This document shows positions 32,043 to 46,061 of a DNA stretch of 64,000 nt, piece after piece. The translations under genes and the position numbers were made by a program. Origin of the DNA: Roridomyces roridus (Eukaryota; Basidiomycota; Agaricomycetes; Agaricales; Mycenaceae); contig JARKIF010000005.1 of the NCBI GenBank assembly GCA_029378245.1, positions 2,976,001-3,040,000 on the forward strand. Direction: 5' to 3'. Position 1 is the stretch's first letter. Each line of letters begins with the position of its first letter. Below the pieces are notes generated by a model. That model had not been told where the DNA came from, ran no database searches, and was given only the letters and a program-made list of their open reading frames with translations.

Positions 32043-33254
32043 TCAAGCCAAAGGAGGAGGGACAATCGCGATGGCCTTGCCCCCAGGAGCCCAGAAAGAG
32101 GGAGGTGCAGTCCGGAATCGAGGCTTCTTCTCCTTGACGGGCGTGGACGTGGAGGCCGGGGCCCATATGCTTTCAGACAGACCAGGCTTCTTCGCGTCTT
32201 CGACCTTGGGTACAAATACCGGCGCGTTGGCGTTGAGGGGAATTGGCGGAGGAGGAGCCGTGATGCGAGTCGGGCAGCCACCTCGGGACCATTGGAACGA
32301 AAGGGGCTTGGTGGGCACCCACTCCTGCTTGACGGTGGTGGGACGTGCCACGGGAACAAAGGCCGGGACCGTGGGGTCGAGATTGGGCTTGGGGCCGACG
32401 GTCTTGACGGCAGCGGCGATGAGCTTGGGGCTGCCGATGTCGGACAGGTCGGTAGGAAGAGAACCCAAAGCGGCCAGCGTTGGGCGAAGGGCCACCAACA
32501 GAAGGGGTGTAGACAGAGACGCGGGAATGCCAGTAAATGCAGACCCAACTGGCTTGATTTCTGTCTCGTCGCCGACAAGGGTGGTGTCAGCGTCGTCTGA
32601 ATCGAGCTGCATTGTGGTGTCGCGGCGGATTCTGCTGCTCATGGTGGTCCAGGCTCCCTGAAGAGAGCGGAGGAGGAACGACAAAACCGACGACGACTTG
32701 ATCCAAACGAAGAGGCAGGCCAAGACGAAGCCCCATATGACCAGGGCCATGGTCTCAACAACGAACGTCTTGTCGTTGACGGTGGTCGTGGTGGGGATTT
32801 CGGCACTGGCAACAGGCACGTCGTCCTCGATGAAAGCACATCCTTCGTCATCTTGAATCGCGAGCGCGAGCGCGAGGGCCGTGGGCGACGTCGAGGCGAT
32901 TTGGTGTAGGATCTGGGCTCGCATAACATGCAGCAATACCAACGCCACCGGTATTAGCGACGCCTGAGATAGTGGGCGAGGCCTTGGGGCGGCGAGGACG
33001 AGCGTGGCGGGACGCTTGATGCCGTTGAGGAGGCGCTTCACTACCATAGCGAACCGAAACATGACGGGGACCACGACGAACACGTTCAGGCCGTATGATT
33101 TGAGGAGGAGAAGGACGAGGAATGCGTTCGGGACCGTGCTGGAACCGGCGAGGGTCGCCAGAGCAAACTTGAGGACGCCGGGACCAAGGAAGGCCACCAA
33201 CGGGGCGGATGCGAGGCCGAGGACGTAGAAAAGCGCGAGGTGGAGGAGGAGCAT
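32043..33254 (-). CDS. Multi-pass membrane protein of unknown function, copy 2
   Basis: This is the fuller partner of the gene at 2-1171. From the ATG at 33254 it encodes about 403 residues; an upstream in-frame ATG at 33302 would add 16 residues that copy 1 does not share. Hydrophobic segments lie near residues 1-20, 25-40, 43-68 and 170-190. Then comes a Ser/Pro/Thr-rich tail with the conserved KPLSFQWSRGGCPTRITAPP and a C-terminus ending VPPPLA. The topology (N-terminal membrane cluster, long presumably cytosolic tail) is inferred. No family is recognised, and both copies may be lineage-specific. Confidence 0.7.
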   Translation of the reverse strand: MLLLHLALFYVLGLASAPLVAFLGPGVLKFALATLAGSSTVPNAFLVLLLLKSYGLNVFVVVPVMFRFAMVVKRLLNGIKRPATLVLAAPRPRPLSQASLIPVALVLLHVMRAQILHQIASTSPTALALALAIQDDEGCAFIEDDVPVASAEIPTTTTVNDKTFVVETMALVIWGFVLACLFVWIKSSSVLSFLLRSLQGAWTTMSSRIRRDTTMQLDSDDADTTLVGDETEIKPVGSAFTGIPASLSTPLLLVALRPTLAALGSLPTDLSDIGSPKLIAAAVKTVGPKPNLDPTVPAFVPVARPTTVKQEWVPTKPLSFQWSRGGCPTRITAPPPPIPLNANAPVFVPKVEDAKKPGLSESIWAPASTSTPVKEKKPRFRTAPPSFWAPGGKAIAIVPPPLA

Positions 33255-33736
33255 GGCGTTGTATACGCTATAGCAAGGTTCGTAGATGACGGGGAAAGTC
33301 AAGAACGAATGCAGTACGAGCGAGTGTCAGCCACCCTCTTATACCTGCGATCGGGAATTTTTCTCCGAATATGGGCGCAGAATACAACGTGAGGACTTAC
33401 ATACGAGGAAGGGCCTTCAAAAGCCTTCAAACCGAGGGTCAGAACGCGACGACATGAAAGTTCGAGACAAAAGCAGAAGCGTGGGATCATCAAAGGTGCT
33501 CTTGCCTTTGCCACCATCCTCAATCTCGACTTGGACGCTTGGGAACATCTCCAAGGCAATCCCGTGGCACCCGTGCTCCTTTCCGTTGTCCACATCGCCG
33601 GCCGACAGTCTCGGGAAATACCCACTGCGATACACCGACCTGTTCGGGAAACTCTCGGGCAATACCCCTCAATCGCGGAAAACCCGAACTACAAATAGCT
33701 CGGGCAAAATGCATGCATTTACTTCACTAGAATACC
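33255..33736. promoter_or_regulatory. Divergent promoter region between membrane protein and dehydrogenase
   Basis: A minus-strand TATA-like box at 33338-33345 serves copy 2. Similarity to 1172-1473 continues to about 33580. The right part precedes the dehydrogenase start. CTCGGG(A/C)AA motifs recur at 33612, 33651 and 33700. Confidence 0.4.
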
Positions 33737-34974
33737 ATGGGACAGACTGGCAGCCTCATGAGCCACCTACTCTTCGGCTTCCTCGCCGAACAGCTCTGGA
33801 CCGACTTCCCACCCGTCGAGGCCGACCTCACTGGCTGCACTTACCTCGTCACTGGCAGCAACACCGGCCTCGGCCTCGCTGCTGCAGTCCACCTCGCGAG
33901 ATTGAATCCCGCGCGTCTCGTCCTTGCTGTTCGTGATTTGAGCAAAGGCGTCAAGGCCAAGGAAGAGGTCCTCTTGCAAACCAACTACGCTGGCACCATC
34001 GACGTTTGGGAGCTAGACATGAGCAGCTTCGAGAGCGTGAAGCGGTTCGCAACCCAGGCGAATAGTTCGTTAACGCGTCTTGACGGTGCGCTCATCAACG
34101 CTGGGGTGGGGCCACCTGTTCGCTGGGAAGTAACAGTGGATGGATGGGAGCGGACGTGCGTGCCCATTTAGTCTTTCAAGAACGCTTCACTTATATTCTC
34201 CAGTCTGCAAGTCAACGCGATCGCCACCGGGCTCTTGTGTGTGCTGCTGCTCCCTCTTTTGCAGGCGACCGCCAAGCAAACCCAGGAACCTCCGCATTTG
34301 ACCATCACCGGATCTGAAGGTATCTACTGTATGCTCTTTTCTTTTTCGGAGACTCAAGCCTCGACAGCTCCATGGACAGCCAAATTCCCTGAGAAACACG
34401 CAACCAATATTCTCGATACTTTGAACGGTCCCAAGTGCTCTCTCGAAGATCGCTACGCAGTCTCCAAAACCTTTGACCAGTACATCGCTCGTGTGATCGC
34501 CAAGCTTCCTCAAGCGGAGGGCTTGATTGTCAAGTATGTCTGCCAACCCTCGCGGTGGATGTCTAACTCATTTCCCTCCCAGTTTCGTCAACCCAGGACT
34601 TTGTCTCTCGGAAATCGGTCGTGATTTGAAGCCTCCCGAGTGTGTACATCCTTCCGAAGTCACATTCGCTCATCTCACCCTCCTCAAGGGGTCTCGCGCG
34701 CAAGCTCTACTGGACGCCGGAGAAGGGCGCCAGGAACTTGGTCTACGCTGCGGTCAAGCCAACGCCGTCCGGAGTCTACATCGGCTGTTGTGCGTTGCGG
34801 GAGTAAGTCGAGGTCAAGTTTTCTGCGGTGTTCGTGACTGATTTCTTGGTCAATAGACCTCCCCCGTGGACGACCACGAAGCAAGGTTTGTTGTTGGAAC
34901 GGAAGGTGTGGGACGAGATGGTGGAAGTTTGGAAGCGTGTTTCGCCCGACGTAGACGGGATTCTGAGAGTATAG
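33737..34974 (+). CDS. Short-chain dehydrogenase/reductase
   Basis: Exons 33737-34155, 34204-34319, 34368-34533, 34583-34639, 34689-34802 and 34857-34974 give 329 residues. The Rossmann motif TGSNTGLG (about residues 35-45), the NAG motif in LINAGVG, and the catalytic YAVSK are all present, followed by FVNPGL. These enzymes oxidise or reduce alcohols and ketones with NAD(P). The substrate is unknown; the layout resembles the retinol-dehydrogenase-like SDRs common in fungi. A P450 remnant lies directly downstream. Confidence 0.8.
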
Positions 34975-35349
34975 GACTTACTGTAGTTTGCAACCCTATA
35001 TGCGTGTTTCCAAAATGGCGCGTTGCTTGTGAGTGTCGACGCGCGGTCCGGACCGAACTGCCGAAAGTTGTGTTTCGCCCACCAATTCGATCATGAATAC
35101 AGGTTCTTTCTTGTTGGATCAATTCGAGAAGCGTCCCCTGACTCTTCTACTTTGTCCACGATAATCCAGTTTCCGATGCTCCAAGTCTCCGATGCTCCCG
35201 GGCTGTCAATTTCCAACTCTAAGCAAAGAGGGCCTAACAAGAAATCGACTCGGTCGTAGGCCAGAATAGAACGCCTGATTTTCAAGACTACGACTCGCTG
35301 GTGTGCTGGTTCTTCTCTTTTTTTCCATACCGCTGCCGACAGAACACAG
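34975..35349. other. Spacer between dehydrogenase and P450 remnant
   Basis: No gene seen. If the missing 5' part of the P450 was ever here, no trace is recognisable. Confidence 0.4.
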
Positions 35350-36022
35350 CCGTACATCCAAGCCCTCCTTAAGGAAGTTACGAGGTGGCACTGATTTGCC
35401 CCGACTGGCTTCCCGCATTCGACTACGGCGGATGATGTTTATGAGGGCATGTTCATCCCGAAGGGCTCCACTATATACGCGAATATCTAGTACGTGAATC
35501 CTTTCGGTGGCATTTTCAACCTGCTACTGCTAACAGGAATAATACGAAGCGCAATGATAACAGACTCGGAAATTTTCCCTGACCCGGACGAATTCAAACC
35601 AGAGAGATTTTTGAACGCGCAGATCCGGGAATGGACAATTACAACATACCGTTTGGATTCGGACGTGTAAGTATTGATTCTATCCAAGATTCGGAGACTG
35701 AGAATCTAGAAACAGAGATCGTGCCCCGGCAAGAACGTCGCCCTGCAGACCATATTTATCGCCGTCGTTCGGTCTGTGCAAGCTATACTTACCTTGAATT
35801 ATCGACTCATCCCTTCGAAGCATTCTATGGGCGTTCAATATCATCCCTCACAGGGACGAAACAGGCGTCTTGGTTGTCCCGTCTGCAGACGATTTCAGTG
35901 CTGGGCTACTCAGGAGACCGGCGCCTTTCCCTTGTCGATTTGAACCGCGCTGTGGGAGTACGGTGGAGGTGGTTGAGAGCGAGGCGGAGCGTGCGGATTT
36001 GGATGCAGCTGCCTGGGAGTAA
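35350..36022 (+). pseudogene. Cytochrome P450, C-terminal remnant
   Basis: The fragment starts at YIQALLKEVTRWH, near the ExxR helix, and continues through FPHSTTADDVYEGMFIPKGS, FPDPDEFKPERF and the heme-binding FGFGRRSCPG to the C-terminal WE-stop. The first two thirds of a P450 are absent. A TGA at 35392-35394 breaks the frame after TRWH, and a 1-nt shift separates PERFLN from the FGFGR segment. One exon junction works only with a GC-AG intron (donor GCAAGC near 35784), giving VVRSVILWAFNI. Confidence 0.75.
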
Positions 36023-36329
36023 TTCTGAATATTTTCATCCATGGCGCTTAATAAGGTAATGATTAAGATGAGGCAGCGGAAGAAGGAGAGACTGTAATTG
36101 GGGCAGGCATTAAGAGAGGAGACCCAAGGGAGTGACGCCGAGACTCAGTGAAACCAGGTGGTGCTGTTCCATCTTTGGTAGAGTAAATTGAAAGTCTGGC
36201 CGGAGGACAGGAAAAGACAGACAAGTTAACTGTGAAGGACATGAAGGTCAGGTTGAAGAGGAGAAAGCCGGCCATCAAACGCCGGATGATCCAAAAGTTC
36301 GTCTTCTTCCCAACTCTCATCATACTCCG

Positions 36330-37746
36330 ATGTCTGCCTCATTCTTCCTCACGGAAATTGCCCGACTCGACCACCAACTCGATGCTCTCGATGCGCAGAT
36401 AGTTCTGGTTCGCGCTGAGCGCGACAGGGCCGCCAGGGTGCTGCAGGCGATAGTCTACCCCGTTCTCTCGCTCCCCAGCGAAATCACCACAGAAATTTTC
36501 ATCCACTATGTCGATGTCGATCCACGACGCAGCCCGCTTCCTTTGACGTGGATTTGCCGCACGTGGCGAGAGCTTGCGCGTTCCTCCTCTTCATTATGGT
36601 CCTCATTCGATTCGAAACTGCACCCAAGCAAGCATTTTTTCGTTGTGTACCGTGGCTCTGTATTCTAAACTGTTCATCTGGTTAAGATGCTTCCCTTCTG
36701 GATTCACCATTCCCGTGGCCGAGGCTTGGATTTGCAAGTGGCTCTCCCTCAATATGTGCACTCGGAGGCTCAGGCCATATTGGCAGACTTGTGTGGATGT
36801 TCGGGGCAGTGGCGGACACTGAAGCTATTTCCTTCTTCTTCCATTCCACTTCCCTGCGTTTTGCAAGGTCCATTACCTGCGCTCGAGAAACTGTGGTTTC
36901 CATATGAATCGACTCTGTCGGTATTCCGCGACGCACCTCGGCTTAGAGCTACAAATCTCCGTGTCACCTAAACACAACTGGCCCGAGATGTTTTCTTGGG
37001 CTCAGCGGATCACGTTATACCTCGACTCCGACTCACCCCAAACATGCCTGGAGATCCTACATTGCACCCCGCAGCTTCAGGAGCTGCGGCTTTCCTTTTC
37101 CTCCTCCTCGAAGTCCCTTCCTCATCTATCCAACGTGCTGGTTTTACCACGCCTCCGCGCCCTTTCCTTGAACTGGGCGATCGGTTCCAAGATATTGGAA
37201 TACCTTGGTGCTCCGGTGCTGCAAAGTTTCAGAACAGACATGAGACAAGCGGACCAGTGGTCTGGGTTGTCAAACTTTGCGGAGCTTGTCGCACGATCCA
37301 ACTGCGTCCTACGGGAGCTCACTCTCGAGACGTGCATCATGTCGAACGAGAGGCCAGGCATTTACAACCAATGGATCAAGAGCGCAGCACTGCAGTCGCT
37401 TCGCGTCTTCAATTTACACCGGCTGAATTCCCGCGACAGCTCGCATTTCAGCAAATTCCTCAATCTCCTCACCAACAACGACCCCCCTCTCCTACCCCAT
37501 CTCGATTCCCTCAGGATCAGAGACTGCGAATTCCGTGTTCGTCTCCCACCTTTGGTGCACATGCTCACCGCCAGGCGGGCGGGGACTCTCCAATCCTTCT
37601 ATCTTTCTTTCAAAGAGGATGTCGACGATTGGTCTTTCCAGTATTTCACTCCAGGTCTTCTCGAAGAGCCCCATCTCGCAGACGCACTCGTCGAGTTGAA
37701 ACGTCTGCGTGCGGGAGGGCTTCGAGTCGATCCATTCAAGCGCTGA
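36330..37746 (+). CDS. F-box/LRR-type protein with a probable 1-nt frame break
   Basis: Exons 36330-36644 and 36687-37746. The N-terminus has a short coiled coil (LDHQLDALDAQI) and an F-box-like LPSEITTEIFIHYV, then WICRTWRELARSSSSLW. Later it is leucine-rich (LRALSLNWAI, LRELTLETC). In SCF ligases such proteins choose substrates. The frame changes near 36958-36972: LRATNLRV is in one frame, HNWPEMFSWAQRITL in another, and the exon total is 1 nt over. A weak GTCACC...CAG intron could bypass it but would delete a segment that looks coding. Confidence 0.6.
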
Positions 37747-38189
37747 ATGTTTCACTGGAAACATTAGTATGAAGCTGGTGAGTCTGCATCTATAGCCCTC
37801 AAATCTACTCGCTTCGTCTGAACACCCTTTGCAAATAGCTTGACACATTGGTTGGGGAGGATTTGCCTGCGTATGGTCTGCCTTTTCTGGCCGATCCGGT
37901 GTTTTCCAAGATGGCGAGTGACGATTCCCAGATAATTGAGGATGATTAATGCATTCCCTGTATGTGGGGGATTTGGACTGTGGTAATTTGAATTTGCGAG
38001 CGTCTTCATCGAGGTGAACAAGACCTCTCTGATACACCATTTTTGTGCTGTGGAAAAAATACTCCACACGAGAAGTTGAGTGTTTGAGAATGGTGTAATG
38101 CTTACGGCTGGCCGGTATGAACTCGAGTCAATTTACTCTACAACGCCCTGCGTACGGCTTCGATAGAAACTCAACCAGAGGATGCAATT
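37747..38189. other. Intergenic; start of an inverted duplication
   Basis: No gene. From about 38020 the sequence matches the far end of the inverted copy near 54425. Confidence 0.4.
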
Positions 38190-39725
38190 CTAACTCGAAA
38201 ATAGGTACATTGGGCGCCTCCGGGTAGCCTCGCTATATATCTTTGAGCTCTTTATACGAAGAAGCCCCGCATCGCTTGCCAAAGGCAGCGCTCCCCTCAA
38301 ACTATCCTCCACCATGTAGAATCTATTGTATGAATTCGCGCCAGTGATGAAATTGACCTCTCTCAAAAACGTGAGGTTGGCCAATGCATCGTCCATCTCG
38401 GGATAGTGGGGCTTGGTGGGATCAACGGTCTGGGAGTCGAAGAAAAAGTTGAGGACCTCGAGATTGGGCATGCAAGTGGGAAGGCGGAGTGCGAGGCATT
38501 GCAGTGACTCGGCTATGTGCAGCTGGCTGGTGCGAGACTTCAGAGTCAACACACGTATGTGAGGCATCTTGGGAAAGTACAGCAACCGCGAGCAATGAGC
38601 CGCGGTCCAGAAAACTGGGAAGTTTTAGTTTATGCCTCCAAATCATCGCGGTAAATTGCCTACCATCGACATCTACGCTCAGATGTGGGATAGACATGAG
38701 CTTCAACGGAATATCTGAATCAGCACTCGGCGGCCTTTCGTAGTCTCCCAAACGGAATTCGATATCCCGAAGATGCTTCAAGATGCTCGCGCTCTCCTCG
38801 TGGAGGAAGAAGCTCCTGAAAGTGCTCGGGGGCTGGAGGAGCAGACGTTTGAGGGCTGGGATATCGTTGGAAAGAGACGCCTCGCCCATGAGAGGGCACG
38901 CCTTGTCATCTCTGCCGTCAACATGCACGAGAACCACCTCCTCGAATGATCGGGTGGCGTATCGCATGACCGAGAAAGAGAGATATGAGCAGTTTTGAAG
39001 CCCGAAGCATCGGAGAGTTGGAAGGGAAAGAAGCTGGATTAATTCAGCAGGGAACACGAGCTGAGCGGGCGACTGCCGCCATGCAAAAGATTGACGCTCG
39101 AATTGAATGAATAAGCGGTCAAGGTTCTTCAAAAGCGGGAAGAACGATGACAATAGCTGGCTGAACGATTCATGGGGAAGATGAAGGCAGAAATCGCGAA
39201 CGTAGGACGCCAGAGTCGGATTCTGGATGAATCCGACGCAAACGTGGTCGATATTGGGGGATTTCAATGTGAGGGATTGGAAAAGACGGCGCTGGCTGCG
39301 CACGCGGAATGCTCGAGCTGTTAGGGAACACGCTTTCAGAGCCGTGTGGTCTCTGACGGGCCGCAAATCGTCGGTATGCGCGACTTCGTCCACGATGATG
39401 TCGATGAGCTCTTGCGCTAACATGGGAGTTGGGAAGAAGAGCTTGTTTGTTTGTCGCCTCAACTTGATCTCTTACCGCCACCGCGCCCATGACACACGCC
39501 GTCGCGCCCCTGTGCTGCACCTGATCCTTGTACGTGTCTCGAATTTCCATCCTCAGGCACTCAGCCGCGTCTTTTAGATGGTGAAATGGAAACAACTAGA
39601 CCGGTCGCCACTTGTATCGACCCAGAACCCGCGGAGACCGTTTCTGACCGGATTAACGCGCTCCTACTTGGATCTGGTGCTGGCTACACGCTGAGTCTAT
39701 GTCCCGGCAAACGCTACTACATCCA
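38020..39725 (-). repeat. Inverted segmental duplication, arm 1
   Basis: Matches 52745-54425 in inverted orientation at high identity. It includes a whole F-box gene with flanks and the first exon part of the neighbouring beta-helix gene. The arms are 13 kb apart. Confidence 0.85.
38190..39423 (-). CDS. F-box/LRR-type protein, copy 1 of an inverted pair
   Basis: Minus-strand exons 39423-38664 and 38614-38190 give 394 residues. It opens MLAQELIDIIVDEVAH, an F-box-like helix, then FRVRSQRRLFQSLTL and leucine-rich repeats (LLKNLDRLFIQ, LPTLRCFGLQ). The 49-nt intron (GTAGGC...CCCAG with a CTAAAAC branch-like site) joins HLSVDVD to FWTAAHCSRLLYFPKM; reading through it would create a false frame shift. 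The copy at 53025-54258 has identical exon lengths and only scattered substitutions, so both are probably intact. Substrate role in SCF ubiquitin ligases is inferred from the family. Confidence 0.75.
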
Positions 39726-41160
39726 GGGTCCTCTCGTCTTTGCGGCTGAAGACCAAGAAATCAGCACGGAAGGATATCCATTGGGTCAGCAACGCGCCAC
39801 CCTGATCGTCAGTGGCTCCGACCACACCGTCGCTGTTGATGGGACGCGCCCTGGGTCTTCAGGTGCGATGCTACGGAACGTTCAGGTGTGTTTTCTTTCT
39901 CTCTGTTACGGACCTTGAAAGAATAAATGGCTTTTAGGTCGATGGAAATCGGCGTGACGCACCAATCATCAGCGGGGGTGCCAATATCGTGTTCGGTGGT
40001 GTGAATGAAAACCAGACGATTCAATATGTGCGCTCTTTTGACCCGCGCAGCTGGAGTTGCTTGCATGTCACCGAGGGCCCGCTCTCCTGCAACAACGTGA
40101 CAGTGCAGAATAACGACATTGGTCCCTGTGGTGTCGAGTTCGTGGACGAATGGGCGGACGGTATCAGCGTGAGCTGCAGGAATAGCGTGGTGCGCGACAA
40201 TCTCATCATGGACGCGACGGACGGCGGAATTGTCATTTTTGGCTCGCCTGGGACGCAGGTATACAACAATACGATCTGGGTCACGAATGTGCGTCTACCT
40301 CTGGTTCTTTACACCGTGTTTCTCATCCAAGCACAGAAAACCCTACTCGGTGGCATCAATATGGTCGACTTTGATCCTTGGCAAGGGAATTATACGGATA
40401 CGGTAGTGAGGAATAACACTATCATCGGTGGATATGCCGACTCGGAGGGCAGTACCAACTCGGGTCATGCAGTCATCAAGTACGTGTTTCTCCGCTCCCC
40501 TTTGAGACTTGCTCATGATCCACAAGAATTGGGATCGCCATTGGCCCTCGTATCTGGTTTGGGGACCAGTACCTCGACAATATGACCTTTGCTGGTACCG
40601 TCACTGGGAACAGACTCTCCGGCGCCTTTGTATATGGCATCGCCATGAGCGCCTCTGAAAACTTTACCGTCCACGAGAACGCGATGTTTGGGAACTATAC
40701 CTTCATTGGCGGTTCTGGACCCGACTGCCTCGACAACGGACAGTTCGTACCCGCGCCCGCTGCGTTCATTTACGATTCGTCGACATCGACGGTCCCGCTG
40801 CAGAGCGACTTTCAGTATGTCCGTGACGGAGATCTGCTCACCTGCATGCTCCCTCCGGCGGGAGGTAGCTATTGGCCACACGGACGAGCACCGACCTTTA
40901 CGTGGAGCGGTCATTTGGAGGAGTCTTGGCCAGCTGCTGGTGTCGCTGTAGCTGATAAAACATCATGGGCGTTGGGAACAGTGTTTGTTCTTGGTCTTGG
41001 GGTTGCCGTATGGGCTCTGTGGAGGATGCTGACGCAGCGTCGTCGCAGTAGACCTGGCAGGCTGAAGCGGACTGCGTCCAACGAAATACCCGTCCACACA
41101 CGGGCTGTGGACAAGCGGGCGCTGCCTGCTCATCAGAGGAAGAGGACCCTCGCGTTTTGA
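39586..41160 (+). CDS. Beta-helix (pectin-lyase-fold) membrane protein A
   Basis: Exons 39586-39885, 39938-40288, 40337-40479 and 40527-41160 give 475 residues. After a short N-terminus, CIDPEPAETVSDRINALL and LCPGKRYYI lead into parallel-beta-helix-type repeats rich in Asn (NNVTVQNNDIGPCG, NSVVRDNLIMDATDGGIVIFG, VVRNNTIIGG). A hydrophobic segment (SWALGTVFVLGLGVAVWAL) near residue 420 and a basic tail follow, predicting a membrane anchor. No signal peptide is visible, so the true N-terminus may lie in an upstream exon. Its relative is next door at 41410. The first exon part is also copied at 52750-52874. Confidence 0.75.
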
Positions 41161-41409
41161 GTCATAGAATGTATAGTAGAATCGTTTTAATCCTGCCTGT
41201 TTTCCCTGTCCCGATTAGGAAGGACGCGATCGACTTTGTCAGTTTCCTGTCATTTCAATGGTACCTTTCGCCTCTTGTCCTCCCCCCTCAAGCGGGCTCG
41301 CACTCGGCAGTGCTTGGTCTCCTTCCTTCCACGTCCCCCTTGCCCCATAGAGGACCATTTTTCCAGCACTTGGCCCACCACACTCTTTCCCAAGATACCC
41401 CTAGAAATC

Positions 41410-43185
41410 ATGCCCAATCGCCATGCTCGATATGACATCTCGCCCGTGGAATTCAGGTAGAGAACTTCCCGAACGATTCTGCAGTTAAACTGAGCGTTTT
41501 TGTTCGCAGGGAAGTCGATTTTACGCGCCGCGACGACGACTCGGACTGCGTGAACCCTGACCCGGCCAACACCGTCACCGATCGCATTAACGGTCTGCTC
41601 AGCTCGTCGGGTCCTGGATACGTTCTGCGGCTCTGTCCTGGACGAGAATATATCATGCAAAGCCCTATCTTGTTCGCTGCGCCTGGTCAGGAGATCAGCA
41701 CGTTGGGGTACCCGACGGACGACTCACGCGCGACGTTTGTCGTGAATGGACCTGTGGCGAATGGGGCTGGGCATACGACTGCTGTCGATGGGACGTGTAG
41801 TTCTTGCTCGAATATCGTGCTGCGCAATGTCCAGGTGCGTTTTCTTTTCCCTCAATTATGGACTCCTGAGTTTTAACTATTTACACAGATTGACGGCGCA
41901 CGAAGGATAGCCCCTCCGACCAGCGGTGGTGCTAATATCGAATTTGGCGGAGGGAACTCGAATCAGACGATCCAATACGTCAAGTCGTATGATCCTCGCA
42001 GTTGGAGCTGCCTGCACGTCGCTGAAGGTCCATTCACCTGCAATGGTGTCGTGGTGCAAAACAACGATATTGGACCTTGTGGTGTTGACGCCTTTCAGGA
42101 GTGGGCAGAGTACGCCATTTTCTTGGTGTTTTTCCCCCGTTCCTGACGATTTTACAGCGGGATCAGTATTAGCTGCCAGAACGCCATTGTACGCGACAAC
42201 GTCGTCGAGGGCGCCACCGACGGTGGTATCGTCCTCTTTGGCTCGCCGGGAACTCAAGTGTACAACAATGTTATCCGGGTCGGAAATGTAAGAGCCTCGT
42301 TTTTCTTTCTGTTGTCGTGTATTCACTCCTTGCGCAGTATACGCAGCTCGGGGGTATCAATATGGTCGACTATCTGCCGTGGAGAGGAAACTATACCAAC
42401 ACTGTCGTGCACGACAACACCATCTTCGGCGGCTTTGCTACTAGCCCGACCGATGGCAAGGACACGAAGGGCACCAACTCCAACGACGCTATCATCAAGT
42501 AGGCCTCGTCGTCTGTTTGTTGGTTCCTCCACTGACCGTTCTTAGGATTGGCATTGCTATTGGACCCAGCACTTGGTTTGGATCGCAATATGGCACCAAC
42601 GTTAGCTTCTCCGGCGCTGTGCTCCACAACAATATGTCTGGCGCATTTAGCTATGGAATCGCCATGAGCTCCGCTGTGAACTTTACGGTCCAGAACAACG
42701 TCATGTCTGGAAATACCTCGTTCATTGGCGCAGTGGGGCCGAATTGCTCGACATCCGACGTTGTTCCCACACCCGCTCCTTTTGTCTACGACAGCACCGC
42801 CGCGTCCTCGACCTTTCAGAAGGATTTCGTCCTGATTCCGGATGCCAAGTCGCTCACTTGCGTTCTCCCTCCGGATGGCGGGGATTACTGGCCATTCGGG
42901 GGTGACCCTGGCGCTGGCGCATCTCTGTCGGGCTCTACAGGCACGAGCTTGTCGCCATTGCCATCAGGCCAATCATACTCGTCTTCCGACTCGTCGACTT
43001 CCACGAGCAAAGCGTCGTCGACAGCTGGGGTCGTAGTCGGTGTCCTTGCGGGTATCGCGATTCTAGTCGTCATGACCTGGTTCTTGCGGAAGTTCATGAT
43101 GAAACGGATTGAAGACAGAGAACTGTACAATGCGAGCAAGGAGTATGTTGTGGGCAAGGGGCCCGGGTATGTGAAGCAGGCTTAA
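41410..43185 (+). CDS. Beta-helix (pectin-lyase-fold) membrane protein B
   Basis: Six exons (41410-41456, 41510-41834, 41889-42109, 42158-42287, 42338-42498, 42546-43185) give 507 residues. It is a tandem paralogue of the preceding gene: CVNPDPANTVTDRINGLL, LCPGREYIM, NNDIGPCGV and GGIVLFGSPGTQVYNN all align. The tail differs: a Ser/Thr-rich stalk (SSDSSTSTSKASSTAG) precedes a clear membrane span (VVVGVLAGIAILVVMTW) and a short cytosolic tail, as in wall-facing surface proteins. One intron present here (42110-42157) is absent from the neighbour. Polysaccharide binding or cleavage is plausible from the fold, but catalytic residues were not identified. Confidence 0.75.
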
Positions 43186-43408
43186 CTCACTCATTACTAT
43201 AGTATACATGTTGTAACTGACATCGCTATCCTTCGGGCCATGTAGAGTACAGACTAGCATTTGACTAGCATAGTAATTTCCATCTTTTTTTCGGGCTACA
43301 GATCAACGCATCACGCCGAGTTGGGCAGTCTGACCAGTAATCATTTGCGACCTACCGCGACACATCCAGAGTCAAGACACGCTTGCACCTCATCCAGCAC
43401 CGCTCAAA

Positions 43409-46061
<2,653 letters not shown>

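Noticed and set aside
38422..38614. Frame shift in the F-box gene pair
   Set aside because: A regular 49-nt intron with a branch-like site explains it in both copies and makes the exon sum divisible by three.
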